Position numbers and translations under genes: made by a program. From Acidobacteriaceae bacterium (GTDB lineage Bacteria > Acidobacteriota > Terriglobia > Terriglobales > Acidobacteriaceae), in contig PKVW01000075.1 in NCBI GenBank assembly GCA_003131585.1, forward strand, positions 451 through 44,733: a stretch of DNA of 44,283 nucleotides, written 5' to 3'. Under the pieces are notes generated by a model. It was given only the letters and a program-made list of their open reading frames with translations. It was not told the DNA's origin and ran no database searches. Shown piece by piece: positions 24,576-32,313 of this stretch. Every line of letters starts with the position of its first letter. Position 1 is the first letter of the stretch.

Positions 24576-25502
24576 TCAGTCCAGCGACAACACCACCCAA
24601 TACACGCCTGTGGGATATGTCTCGGTGCGGGCATAGCAGGCGCCCACCGAGAAGCTGCGCAGATTGTGGCTGGAGAGCACGCGTCCCGCGTTTGCGGGCA
24701 GCGTCTCCGGATGCAGGCTGGTGTAGGTCAGCACGGTAAAGCGCTGGGCAAGCTGATGAATGGGGGAGGTGCCGAGCTTGTCCGCGTGCGCCATGGAGCA
24801 GGCCGCATCGTCCGCGGTGGGAAGATCGCGGTGCGCGAGATCGGGCTGGTTGGCCTGATGCCGCGCTTGGGCGACGGTCGCCGCAATCCGATTCTTCACT
24901 TCCGCCGCAGAGTAGTTGGGGAGGGCATGGCCGAAGTCTTGCACGATGTACAGACGGTCTCCGCTACGGACCACGCCCAACCCGACCACGTTATAAGCCG
25001 GGTTGAGCAGGTTCGCGCGATGCGGAGGGGAAAGCATGAGATGTTGATGCCCATTTTCGGCGTCGAAATCGAGCGCGACGTTCTCGCCTTCCTGATCCAG
25101 TTGCGTGTGGGTCGCGGTTCCGAGGCGTTGGGATAGGGAGGGCTCGCCGTCAAACTGGTGCGAAAGCTGCCGCGCCGCAAACATCGCTTCGGCGTGCGCG
25201 CGGGCCGCCTGACTAAGGCCGGCATCGAGCGCGAGCGAGGGTGCGCCGGCTTGCGTTCTCGCCTGATTCGCCAGGTCCAGAAGCACTTGTTCGGCCTTAA
25301 GATCGTAGTCGCTGAAGGGAATATCGGGAGAGGTTGCGGCGGCCGGCTTCAAAGTCGCGTGCTGCGCGGGTTTCTCCCCACCCTCTGCATTCCCATTGGA
25401 AGACGCCATTAATCGAGGCGACGGCGGAATCGAGGCGGCGCCCATCACCAGCAGAAGCGCCATCACGACTCTTCTATCGATTACTTTAGGGGCCTTAAGC
25501 AT
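24576..25502 (-). CDS. Exported CAP/SCP (YkwD-like) domain protein
   Basis: This protein has an N-terminal signal peptide with a hydrophobic core (VVMALLLVMGAASIPP) and a CAP domain at roughly residues 70-195. CAP signatures are the histidine of ARAHAEAM, the acidic/His set in QLSHQF and QEGENVAL, and SPPHRANLLNPAYNVVGLGVV, close to bacterial YkwD proteins. The C-terminal 100 residues form a second region with two cysteines and no recognised fold. ATG at 25502 is chosen because it puts the signal peptide at the N-terminus (308 residues); a longer frame begins at 25553. The molecular activity of bacterial CAP proteins is largely unknown. Confidence 0.85.
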   Translation of the reverse strand: MLKAPKVIDRRVVMALLLVMGAASIPPSPRLMASSNGNAEGGEKPAQHATLKPAAATSPDIPFSDYDLKAEQVLLDLANQARTQAGAPSLALDAGLSQAARAHAEAMFAARQLSHQFDGEPSLSQRLGTATHTQLDQEGENVALDFDAENGHQHLMLSPPHRANLLNPAYNVVGLGVVRSGDRLYIVQDFGHALPNYSAAEVKNRIAATVAQARHQANQPDLAHRDLPTADDAACSMAHADKLGTSPIHQLAQRFTVLTYTSLHPETLPANAGRVLSSHNLRSFSVGACYARTETYPTGVYWVVLSLD

Positions 25503-25540
25503 TCGCGTGTGCCTACTCAACTCGACCCTGGGAAGGATCT

Positions 25541-25591
25541 GGATCCGGCTCAAATCTGGATCAGGCTCAAATCTGACTCCGGCTCAAACTT
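25541..25591. repeat. Three imperfect tandem copies of a 17-bp unit
   Basis: GGATCCGGCTCAAATCT (25541-25557), GGATCAGGCTCAAATCT (25558-25574) and GACTCCGGCTCAAACTT (25575-25591) follow each other without gap. They lie in the divergent promoter region between the CAP protein and rmuC. The unit length equals that of the repeat before cdsA, although the sequence differs. Confidence 0.9.
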
Positions 25592-25645
25592 GCCGCTGGT
25601 GCTACGCTAGAAGCTGGAATCCAGCCTGAGAAGTGACCTTCGTCT

Positions 25646-27025
25646 ATGGAACCAGGTATTAGTGGGGTTATTGGCCTGTTGTTTGGCAGCGTGATTGCTT
25701 GGCTTGTGCTGCGCTCGCGGACTGCCACGCTGAACACACGTTTGTCCTTGATGGAAAAGGAATTAACCGCTGAAAAGGCCGATCTGGCGCGGCTTCAGCA
25801 GGCCCATACGGTGCTGGTGGCGGGCAAGGCTAGAGTGGAATCCGCTCTGGAATCGGAACGGAAGACCAACGACGAAAAGATCGAATTAGTGACTCGCGCC
25901 AGCGAAGAATTGCGCAATGCGTTCAAGGCCATGGCCTCGGACGCATTGAAAAGCAACAACCTGTCGTTTCTGGTGTTGGCCAGGGAAAGTCTGGAGCGGT
26001 TTCAGTCCGAGGCTCGGGGCGATCTCGAGAACCGGCAGAAGGCCGTGGCCGACCTGGTCGCACCCGTGCGCGATTCGCTGAATAAAGTGGATGTCCAGAT
26101 TCAGCAACTGGAACTGGAACGAGGCAAGGCCTATGTGGCCCTGCATACCCAGGTGCAATCGCTGATTACAACCCAAAAAGAGCTGCAATCGGAGACCGGC
26201 AATCTGGTGCGGGCGCTGCGCACTCCCAACGTGCGTGGGCGCTGGGGAGAGATCCAGTTGCGGCGGGTGGTGGAGATCGCCGGCATGCTCTCGTATTGCG
26301 ATTTCACCGAGCAGCAGTCCGTGAATACCGAGAGCGGAAGACTGCGCCCCGATCTGGTGGTGAAGCTGCCCGGCGGCAAAAACGTCGTGGTGGATGCCAA
26401 GACGCCGCTGCAAGCCTTCCTCGATGCCTTCGAGACCACGGATGAAGAAACCCGGCGCACGTGTTTGGCTAGGCATGCGCGGCAGGTTCGCGATCACATG
26501 AAAACCCTCAGCGATAAGAAATATTGGGAACAGTTCGAAGCCACTCCGGAATTCGTCGTGATGTTTCTTCCCGGCGAAACGTTTTTCAGCGCCGCGCTTG
26601 AGCAGGATCCCGGATTGATCGAGCAGGGAGTTCTGCAGCGCGTGATTCCGGCGTCGCCGACCACGCTGATCGCGCTGCTGAAGGCGGTGGCCTACGGATG
26701 GAATCAGGAAAAACTGGCGCGCAATGCGCAGCAGATCAGCGCGCTGGGCAAAGAATTGCACGAACGACTGCGCCTGCTCGCGGGACACATCACCTCCGTC
26801 GGCACCGGACTCGACCGCGCGGTCGAGTCTTACAACAAGGCCGTGGGATCGCTGGAGAGCCGGGTGCTGGTTTCGGCGCGCAAGTTTGCCGAGCTGGGCG
26901 CGTCCGTGGCCGAGGACATTCCCCAACTCGAGCCCATCGAGACCACCGCGCGGGCGTTGTCGTTTGAATGGGACGAAGACGATCTCCCCCCAGAGAGCGC
27001 CGAGGAGCGAAGGCAGGCCGGCTGA
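25646..27025 (+). CDS. rmuC: DNA recombination protein RmuC
   Basis: RmuC is a predicted membrane-anchored nuclease-fold protein that limits inversions at short inverted repeats in E. coli. The 459 residues show one N-terminal membrane helix (about 5-22), a coiled coil (about 28-90), and the RmuC domain at about 150-400. Its conserved core includes NVRGRWGEIQLRRVVEIAGM, RPDLVVKLPGGKNVVVDAKTPL with the putative active-site residues, FVVMFLPGETFFSAAL, and ASPTTLIALLKAVAYGWNQE. It is followed by a T-run and then the two-component cluster. It may share its promoter region, which holds a 17-bp tandem repeat, with the divergent CAP gene. Confidence 0.94.
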   Translation: MEPGISGVIGLLFGSVIAWLVLRSRTATLNTRLSLMEKELTAEKADLARLQQAHTVLVAGKARVESALESERKTNDEKIELVTRASEELRNAFKAMASDALKSNNLSFLVLARESLERFQSEARGDLENRQKAVADLVAPVRDSLNKVDVQIQQLELERGKAYVALHTQVQSLITTQKELQSETGNLVRALRTPNVRGRWGEIQLRRVVEIAGMLSYCDFTEQQSVNTESGRLRPDLVVKLPGGKNVVVDAKTPLQAFLDAFETTDEETRRTCLARHARQVRDHMKTLSDKKYWEQFEATPEFVVMFLPGETFFSAALEQDPGLIEQGVLQRVIPASPTTLIALLKAVAYGWNQEKLARNAQQISALGKELHERLRLLAGHITSVGTGLDRAVESYNKAVGSLESRVLVSARKFAELGASVAEDIPQLEPIETTARALSFEWDEDDLPPESAEERRQAG

Positions 27026-27346
27026 GGCCACCCTTTTTTTTCTACCTCAAGAAACAGCGCAGAAAAAACTAGTCTCAGAGAACTCTCATCCTGCACAGCA
27101 GTTCCCTGGCCGTCGCGGCGAAACCTGCGCTTCGACCCCATCCGAAGGTGCGCTGATCGGCGTACACTCCCGGTCTCCTATGAATCACCCGCAGAGTCCG
27201 TTCTTCGCCTAATGCTTGCCCTAACCCCGCCGATAACCTAATTGAACGAGGCTGCGTCACGTCCCTCGTTCAGATTCCCTTCTCAGGAAAAGCAAGCTGG
27301 AGCCTTCCTGAACCAATGGCAGGCTACAAACCACAAAGGAGGCTTT
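27026..27346 (+). other. Leader region of the two-component cluster, weak terminator and a hairpin
   Basis: A T8 run at 27033-27040 follows a short GGCC-GGCTGA-GGCC stem just after the rmuC stop and may end rmuC transcription. TGAACGAG (27243-27250) and CTCGTTCA (27265-27272) form a perfect 8-bp stem in what is probably the kinase leader. A very strong AAAGGAGG ends 4 nt before the GTG at 27347. No gene is recognised. Confidence 0.45.
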
Positions 27347-28531
27347 GTGAGCAGCGCGGGAACCCAGATCGGAATGCAAAGCTCCGCCCCGAGCAGGGCC
27401 CGGCTGCAGATCCTGCTGGTGGAAGACAACCCGGCCGATGCTGATCTCATGATGCACGCATTGCGCCGGAAGGGTCTCGACGTCTCCACCACAGTTGTGC
27501 AGACTGCCGGCGAGTTCCAGCGGCGAGTGAAGGAGGAACTCCCTGACATCATCCTGGCCGACTACAACCTGGGGGAGTGGAGAGGCGTCGAAGCGCTCGA
27601 AATATTACACCGCGAGGGTCTGGATATTCCCGTGATCATGGTAACGGGTGGGCTCACCGATGTCACCGCGGTGGAATGCATCAAACAGGGTGCCACGGAT
27701 TACGTGCTCAAAGATGGACTGGCGCGCCTGCCCGAGGTTATCCGCCGCGCCTTGCGGGAAAAAAACGAACGCAGGCTGCGCCATCAGGTGGAGGAGGACT
27801 TAGCCCGCAAAGTGGACGAACTGGCCCGCTCGAACGCGGACCTCGAACAGTTCGCCTATGTCGCCTCGCATGACTTGCAGGAGCCGTTGCGCATGGTGGT
27901 GGCCTATACCCAGCTGCTGGCCGAGCGCTATCGCGGCAAACTCGACGAGGATGCCGATAAATTCCTCGGCTATGCCAGCGAAGGGGCGCTGCGCATGCAG
28001 GTCCTCATTCACGATCTGCTGGCGTTTTCGCGAGTCGGCCGGAACCGCGCCGCCAGCGCCAGCGTCGATTGCAATGCCGTGATGGAGGAGGTCCTGCGGT
28101 CTCTGGCCTCCGCCATTCAGGAGAGTGGCGCCGTCGTCACCCACGCGGAACTCCCGGCCGCCTGGGCCGACCGCACGCAGCTGGCGCAGGTCTTCCAAAA
28201 TTTGATTCAGAACGCCATCAAGTTCCGCCGCAAGGAGCCGCCGGTGGTTTCCGTGCAGGCCGAAAAAATCGACCGGCACTGGCTGTTCAGCGTGAGCGAT
28301 AACGGAATCGGAATCGCGCCGGAGCACGCGGAAAATGTTTTTGTGGTCTTCCAACGTTTGCACGCCCGCACCGAATACCCGGGCAACGGCATCGGCCTGG
28401 CGATCTGCAAGAAGATCGTCGAGTTCTATGGCGGAAGGATCTGGGTGGAGTCGCAGGCCGGTTCCGGCTCCGCCTTCAAATTCACCATGCCCCTCCATGG
28501 CGCGGATGAGGGGGAAGGATCGCGGCCATGA
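27347..28531 (+). CDS. Hybrid response-regulator/histidine kinase (REC-HisKA-HATPase)
   Basis: A receiver domain (about 19-137) carries the acidic pocket in LLVEDNPADAD and the phospho-acceptor D72 in ILADYNL. A short coiled linker leads to a phytochrome-type HisKA domain with H175 in YVASHDLQEPLRM and an ATPase domain with NLIQNAIKF, SDNGIGIAPEH and NGIGLAICKKIVE. The sequence has no membrane helix, so the kinase is cytoplasmic and is probably controlled through its receiver. GTG at 27347 is preferred over the longest frame (27242) because AAAGGAGG lies just upstream; the protein has 394 residues. The next regulator start overlaps its stop as ATGA, so phosphotransfer to that regulator is likely. 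Confidence 0.9.
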   Translation: MSSAGTQIGMQSSAPSRARLQILLVEDNPADADLMMHALRRKGLDVSTTVVQTAGEFQRRVKEELPDIILADYNLGEWRGVEALEILHREGLDIPVIMVTGGLTDVTAVECIKQGATDYVLKDGLARLPEVIRRALREKNERRLRHQVEEDLARKVDELARSNADLEQFAYVASHDLQEPLRMVVAYTQLLAERYRGKLDEDADKFLGYASEGALRMQVLIHDLLAFSRVGRNRAASASVDCNAVMEEVLRSLASAIQESGAVVTHAELPAAWADRTQLAQVFQNLIQNAIKFRRKEPPVVSVQAEKIDRHWLFSVSDNGIGIAPEHAENVFVVFQRLHARTEYPGNGIGLAICKKIVEFYGGRIWVESQAGSGSAFKFTMPLHGADEGEGSRP

Positions 28532-28965
28532 AACCAGTGCCCGAACTCCTCATGGTGGATGACAATCCGGCCGACGTGGTCTTGGCCCGCGAAGCGCTGG
28601 CGGGAAGCGCGCGCGGCAGCCAGATCAACAGCGTGGGGGACGGCGAGGAAGCCCTCGCCTTTCTAAGCCGGACGGGAACCTACGCCTGCACGATGCGTCC
28701 CGACTTGGTCATCCTCGACCTGAATCTTCCCAAAAAAGATGGCCTGGCGGTGTTGGCCGCGGTGAAGGCAGACTCGGATCTGCGCCGCATTCCGGTCGTG
28801 ATCTTTAGCACTTCCCGGTTGGGCCAGGATATTACGCGCAGCTACAAGCTGGGAGCGAACTGTTACATCAGCAAACCGGGAAATCTGCATGATTTTTTTT
28901 CCGCGGTCCAGTCGATTGAAGAATTCTGGTTCGGCTTTGCCAGCCTGCCGGAACGGGGAGAATAG
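28528..28965 (+). CDS. Single-domain response regulator (Rcp1-like)
   Basis: This 145-residue protein is only a receiver domain. The acidic pair is in LLMVDDNPAD, the phospho-acceptor is D64 in LVILDLNLPKKDG, and the conserved lysine lies in CYISKPGNL. The N-PAD start and the long loop before D64 resemble Rcp1-type partners of phytochrome-like kinases, matching the HisKA type of the overlapping upstream kinase. It ends with a Trp/Phe-rich helix (EEFWFGFASLP). It lacks an output domain, so it probably acts by protein contact or as a phosphorelay intermediate. Confidence 0.9.
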   Translation: MKPVPELLMVDDNPADVVLAREALAGSARGSQINSVGDGEEALAFLSRTGTYACTMRPDLVILDLNLPKKDGLAVLAAVKADSDLRRIPVVIFSTSRLGQDITRSYKLGANCYISKPGNLHDFFSAVQSIEEFWFGFASLPERGE

Positions 28966-28972
28966 GAGAATC

Positions 28973-30565
28973 ATGCATCACCAAGCCACGCACGTCTTGC
29001 TGATTGAAGACAACCCGGGAGACGCCGATCTGGTCCGCCTCCGCCTGGTAGAGAGCCAATCGCCGGTGAAAATAAGTTGTGTCAACCGGCTGGCGGATGG
29101 CCTCGCCGCCCTGACCAAGGAAACGCCTTCGCTGGTGCTGTTGGACTTGAACCTGCCCGACAGCCGCGGCGCGGAGACTTATCGCCGCGTCCTGGAACAC
29201 GCGCCCAACGTACCGGTGGTCGTGCTTTCCGGCCAGGACGACGAGGCGCTCGCGATCAAGGCGGTCCATCATGGTGTGCAGGACTACCTGATCAAAGGCG
29301 AGCTCTCCGGCCAGCGTCTGGAGCGCGCCATCCGCTACGCCGTGGAACGGCAAGCGCTTCTGCGCGCCCTCGAAATCGGTCAAAAGCAGCAACTGGACTT
29401 CAAAAACCAGTTCCTGTCCCACGTCTCGCACGAACTGCGCACGCCGCTGACCTGCATTCACCAGTACGTGACCTTGCTTCTGGACGGGTTAGCCGGCCCC
29501 ATGGCGCCCGATCAGGCCGACCACCTCAAGACGGTTTTGAAGAGCGTGAATCAATTGCACGCCATGATCCGCGACCTGCTCGAAGCCACCCGCGCCGAAA
29601 GCGGCAAGATGCGCATCGAGCCGCGCTGCATCGCTCTCGGCGAACTCGTTCAGCAAGCCGTCGCCATGCTGCGGCCCACGGCCGCTGAAAAAAAGATTGG
29701 CCTGGAAATCGGATTGGACCAAAGGCTGCCGCTGGTGCACGCCGATCCCGACCGCGTTCTCGAGGTGCTCATTAATCTGGTGGACAATGCGATCAAGTTC
29801 ACCCCGCCCGATGGCGCGGTCATGGTGCAAGCCTGCATGGTGGATGCCGACCCGGGCTGCGTCTACGTTTCGGTCAGCGATACCGGCCGCGGCATCAGCC
29901 CCGAAGCCAAGGCGCTGATCTTCGAACGCCTCTATCAGGACTCCGATTCTGTGGACAACAATCGCTCCGGCTTAGGGCTCGGACTATTCATCTGCAGGGA
30001 AATCGTCCGGCGTCACGAAGGGCGCATTTGGGTTTTCAGCGAACCTGGGCAGGGCAGCACCTTCACCTTCACGCTGCCGATCTACTCTCTGGCGAAACTG
30101 CTTGCCCCGGTCATCACGCACCAGGGCCGTTTGCGCCCGGCTTTTGTGCTGGTGCGCGTCGAACTGGCGCCGCTCTCCAATCCTCCGCGCGGCAATTGGA
30201 AGGAAACCTGGCAGCAATGTTTGGAGACCTTGCGGCGTTGCGTCTATCTCGACAAAGACTTGGTCCTGCCGCCGCTGGGAACGTCGGGAGCGGTGGAAAC
30301 TTTTCTGGTCGTGGCATCGACCGACTTGCAGCATTCCGGGCCCATGATTGCGCGCATTCGCGAGCAACTGGAGCGCGTGAGCGATCTCAAAGCCAAGTGC
30401 ATACCCACCATCACCACCGTCGCGGTTGATTTTGCGGCCCCCGGCCCCGATGAATCCCTGGAGCGGCAGGTTCAAACCGTGGCCGACCGCGTAACGCAGA
30501 TGATTTTGACGAGCAGGGAACGAAAACAGTTGTGCGCCGGGAAAGGCGCGCAAAATTCCAATTGA
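28973..30565 (+). CDS. REC-HisKA-HATPase hybrid kinase with a C-terminal extension
   Basis: The ATG at 28973 follows AGGAGA and gives 530 residues; the frame is open further upstream. The receiver domain has D58 in LVLLDLNLP. HisKA has H153 in FLSHVSHELRTPL, and the ATPase domain has NLVDNAIKF, SDTGRGISPEA and GLGLGLFICREIV. About 160 residues follow (roughly 370-530). They contain a strand FVLVRVELAPL, helices with CLETLRRCVYLDKDLVLPP, a strand FLVVAST and a helix MIARIREQLE. This order resembles a GGDEF domain that has lost the GGDEF motif; the assignment is tentative. It stands in the middle of the two-component cluster, 7 nt after the first regulator. Confidence 0.88.
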   Translation: MHHQATHVLLIEDNPGDADLVRLRLVESQSPVKISCVNRLADGLAALTKETPSLVLLDLNLPDSRGAETYRRVLEHAPNVPVVVLSGQDDEALAIKAVHHGVQDYLIKGELSGQRLERAIRYAVERQALLRALEIGQKQQLDFKNQFLSHVSHELRTPLTCIHQYVTLLLDGLAGPMAPDQADHLKTVLKSVNQLHAMIRDLLEATRAESGKMRIEPRCIALGELVQQAVAMLRPTAAEKKIGLEIGLDQRLPLVHADPDRVLEVLINLVDNAIKFTPPDGAVMVQACMVDADPGCVYVSVSDTGRGISPEAKALIFERLYQDSDSVDNNRSGLGLGLFICREIVRRHEGRIWVFSEPGQGSTFTFTLPIYSLAKLLAPVITHQGRLRPAFVLVRVELAPLSNPPRGNWKETWQQCLETLRRCVYLDKDLVLPPLGTSGAVETFLVVASTDLQHSGPMIARIREQLERVSDLKAKCIPTITTVAVDFAAPGPDESLERQVQTVADRVTQMILTSRERKQLCAGKGAQNSN

Positions 30566-30603
30566 TCACCGACAAACACAGACAAACACAAAGGAGAACT
30601 GCA

Positions 30604-31005
30604 ATGCCAAGACCGAAAATTCTGGTAGTCGACGACGATCCCGATCTGGTGCGCGCTCTACGGCTGCGCCTGCGGGCCAACAACTATGAGGTCACCACCG
30701 CTGCCGACGGCTATTCCGCCATCGCCCAAGCCCAGAAAGAACACCCCGCCCTGATTATCTTGGATCTGGGCCTGCCGGTCGGCGATGGCTTCGTCGTTCT
30801 TCACCGGCTGCAGAACAGCGACGCTCTCGCCGGTGTTCCCGTCATCGTGCTGAGCGCGCGCGATCCGCAGAACAACGAAGAACGCGCACTAAAGGCTGGG
30901 GCCACCGCGTTTTTCCAGAAGCCGGCGGACAACGAAGAACTGCTGAACGCGATTCGGGTCACGATTGGGCCCGGGAGCGCGCCGACAGCAGCCTGGCCGT
31001 CCTAA
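30604..31005 (+). CDS. Single-domain response regulator
   Basis: This 133-residue receiver protein has the acidic pocket in ILVVDDDPDLV, phospho-acceptor D54 in LIILDLGLPVGDG, the switch residue in VIVLSARD and the lysine in FFQKPADN. AAGGAGA lies 7-8 nt before the ATG at 30604, which decides the start over the longer frame. It closes the four-gene cluster and is likely a target of the kinase encoded just upstream. There is no output domain. Confidence 0.9.
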   Translation: MPRPKILVVDDDPDLVRALRLRLRANNYEVTTAADGYSAIAQAQKEHPALIILDLGLPVGDGFVVLHRLQNSDALAGVPVIVLSARDPQNNEERALKAGATAFFQKPADNEELLNAIRVTIGPGSAPTAAWPS

Positions 31006-31223
31006 GACCGCCTGGCGTCATTGGATAATGGATAGGGAAGGTACACGCCGCCACAACCATTAGCGCTCCCGGTGACGCGGCAGGCGCGGGCGCCCCGGGC
31101 GTCCGCAGAGCTTCCGTTTCCTTTTCCGCTTGACCGCCGGACAAGCCCGCCGGACAAAGGCTTATGATTGGGCGCGGACTCGGGCCTCCCGGCGGAATAA
31201 GAACGTGACGTTCTGCATCCCAT

Positions 31224-31991
31224 CTAGTTGGGTGGAAACGGCAAGCTATTCTCTTTCAGGAATCTCCAGGCGTCCGTGTTGATCTCGTCCGACCGCGCGT
31301 AATAGTTGTGATCGTGGTTGTCCAGTTCCACATAATGGACGGGGAATCCCGCCCGGCGCAGCAGGTCGCGGGTCTGGCGCACGCTGTCGACCGAAAAGAA
31401 CTGATCGCGGTCGCCGATATAAATCGCGATCGGAGTCTTGCGCCGGGCGCGGGAAACAATCCATCCGTATTCGTCCGCGATGCGCATGGCATGGACCGCG
31501 ACGGCGGCGAAGTACTGCGAGTCGAACATGGCGCCGTCGTAAGCCAGGTAGCCTCCCATCGAATTGCCGAACAGATACACGCGCTGCGGGTCGATCCGCA
31601 CCAGCTTCTTGGCGTCCTCGACCACGCAGCGGAAGATTTGCGGCGCGGCCTCTTCATACTTCGCTTCGCGGGGCAATTCCAAAGCCAGCAGGATGATCTT
31701 CTGCTTCGCGGCAAAGTGCTTCCAAGCATCGAGCATGTTGGCCGCCCGGTCGCCGGCGCCGTGCAAGAGCATTACCACCGGCAAGGCGCTGTCGTTGTCC
31801 TGAGATTGATCCGGAGAGCGTTCGGAGAAGTGCTTCGAAGAGTGCTCCGGGGAATAGTAAAGATAAGTCTGCTCGATGCTTTCGCAGCGCACGATTCTGG
31901 ATCTCACGTCAGCGGCCGAACTGCTGAGAACCAACATCCACGGCAGGAGCCACACCGACACAACAAGGAGAATTTTTCGGCGACTCACCAC
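31224..31991 (-). CDS. Exported alpha/beta hydrolase (esterase, PHB-depolymerase/LpqC-like)
   Basis: A signal peptide (VVSRRKILLVVSVWLLPWMLVLSSSAAD) precedes an alpha/beta hydrolase domain. The oxyanion segment is MLLHGAGD, the nucleophile serine is in the GNSMGG elbow, the acid is probably in YIGDRDQFF, and the histidine lies in LDNHDHNYY near the C-terminus. The set fits feruloyl-esterase or depolymerase-like hydrolases. The start is taken as GTG at 31991, because AAAGGA lies 4 nt upstream and the signal peptide begins there; the adjacent GTG at 31988 and a GTG at 32051 are alternatives. It would act outside the cytoplasm. Substrate is unknown. Confidence 0.78.
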   Translation of the reverse strand: MVSRRKILLVVSVWLLPWMLVLSSSAADVRSRIVRCESIEQTYLYYSPEHSSKHFSERSPDQSQDNDSALPVVMLLHGAGDRAANMLDAWKHFAAKQKIILLALELPREAKYEEAAPQIFRCVVEDAKKLVRIDPQRVYLFGNSMGGYLAYDGAMFDSQYFAAVAVHAMRIADEYGWIVSRARRKTPIAIYIGDRDQFFSVDSVRQTRDLLRRAGFPVHYVELDNHDHNYYARSDEINTDAWRFLKENSLPFPPN

Positions 31992-32313
31992 TGTGTCCTT
32001 TCGCCCCGAAAACCCAATACTCTCCCCCAAGCCGATCACAGTGTAACCCACGCCGCTTCCGGGAAGGTATATTGTGCTCGTGCTAGTGGCTTCGGCCAGC
32101 CAAGGCTTTCCCGCTCCAGCGCCGCGCTGCGCGCCACCGAGCGGTCAGGCAGGTTTGGCGATTATCCCGCTGCCACTAAGATGTTCCCGTCCAGTCAGAT
32201 ACAAGATTCCACACAAACCTCCAGAAATGCGTACATAGTTTACGGAAACCCATTTATAATCTTGGAAGTTGCTTTAGATATGGCACTTAGCGGACTCGGA
32301 ATGGGAAAACGAC
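31992..32313 (+). other. Divergent promoter region before the PDZ-histidine kinase
   Basis: This gap of about 320 bp holds a TATAAT at 32255-32260, about 54 nt before the kinase ATG, with only a weak -35 match (TACATA, 32232-32237). The TGGCAC at 32281 lacks the partner TTGC of a sigma-54 promoter. Nothing else is recognised. Confidence 0.45.

Noticed and set aside
24374-24739. Plus-strand frame with GTG start and an acidic N-terminus after the brnTA promoter
   Set aside because: No family recognised, weak ribosome-binding site, and most of it runs antisense through the CAP-domain gene.
32281-32300. Possible sigma-54 promoter (TGGCAC) before the PDZ-kinase that pairs with an NtrC-type regulator
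   Set aside because: The required TTGC at the -12 position is absent; a sigma-70-type TATAAT is present just upstream.
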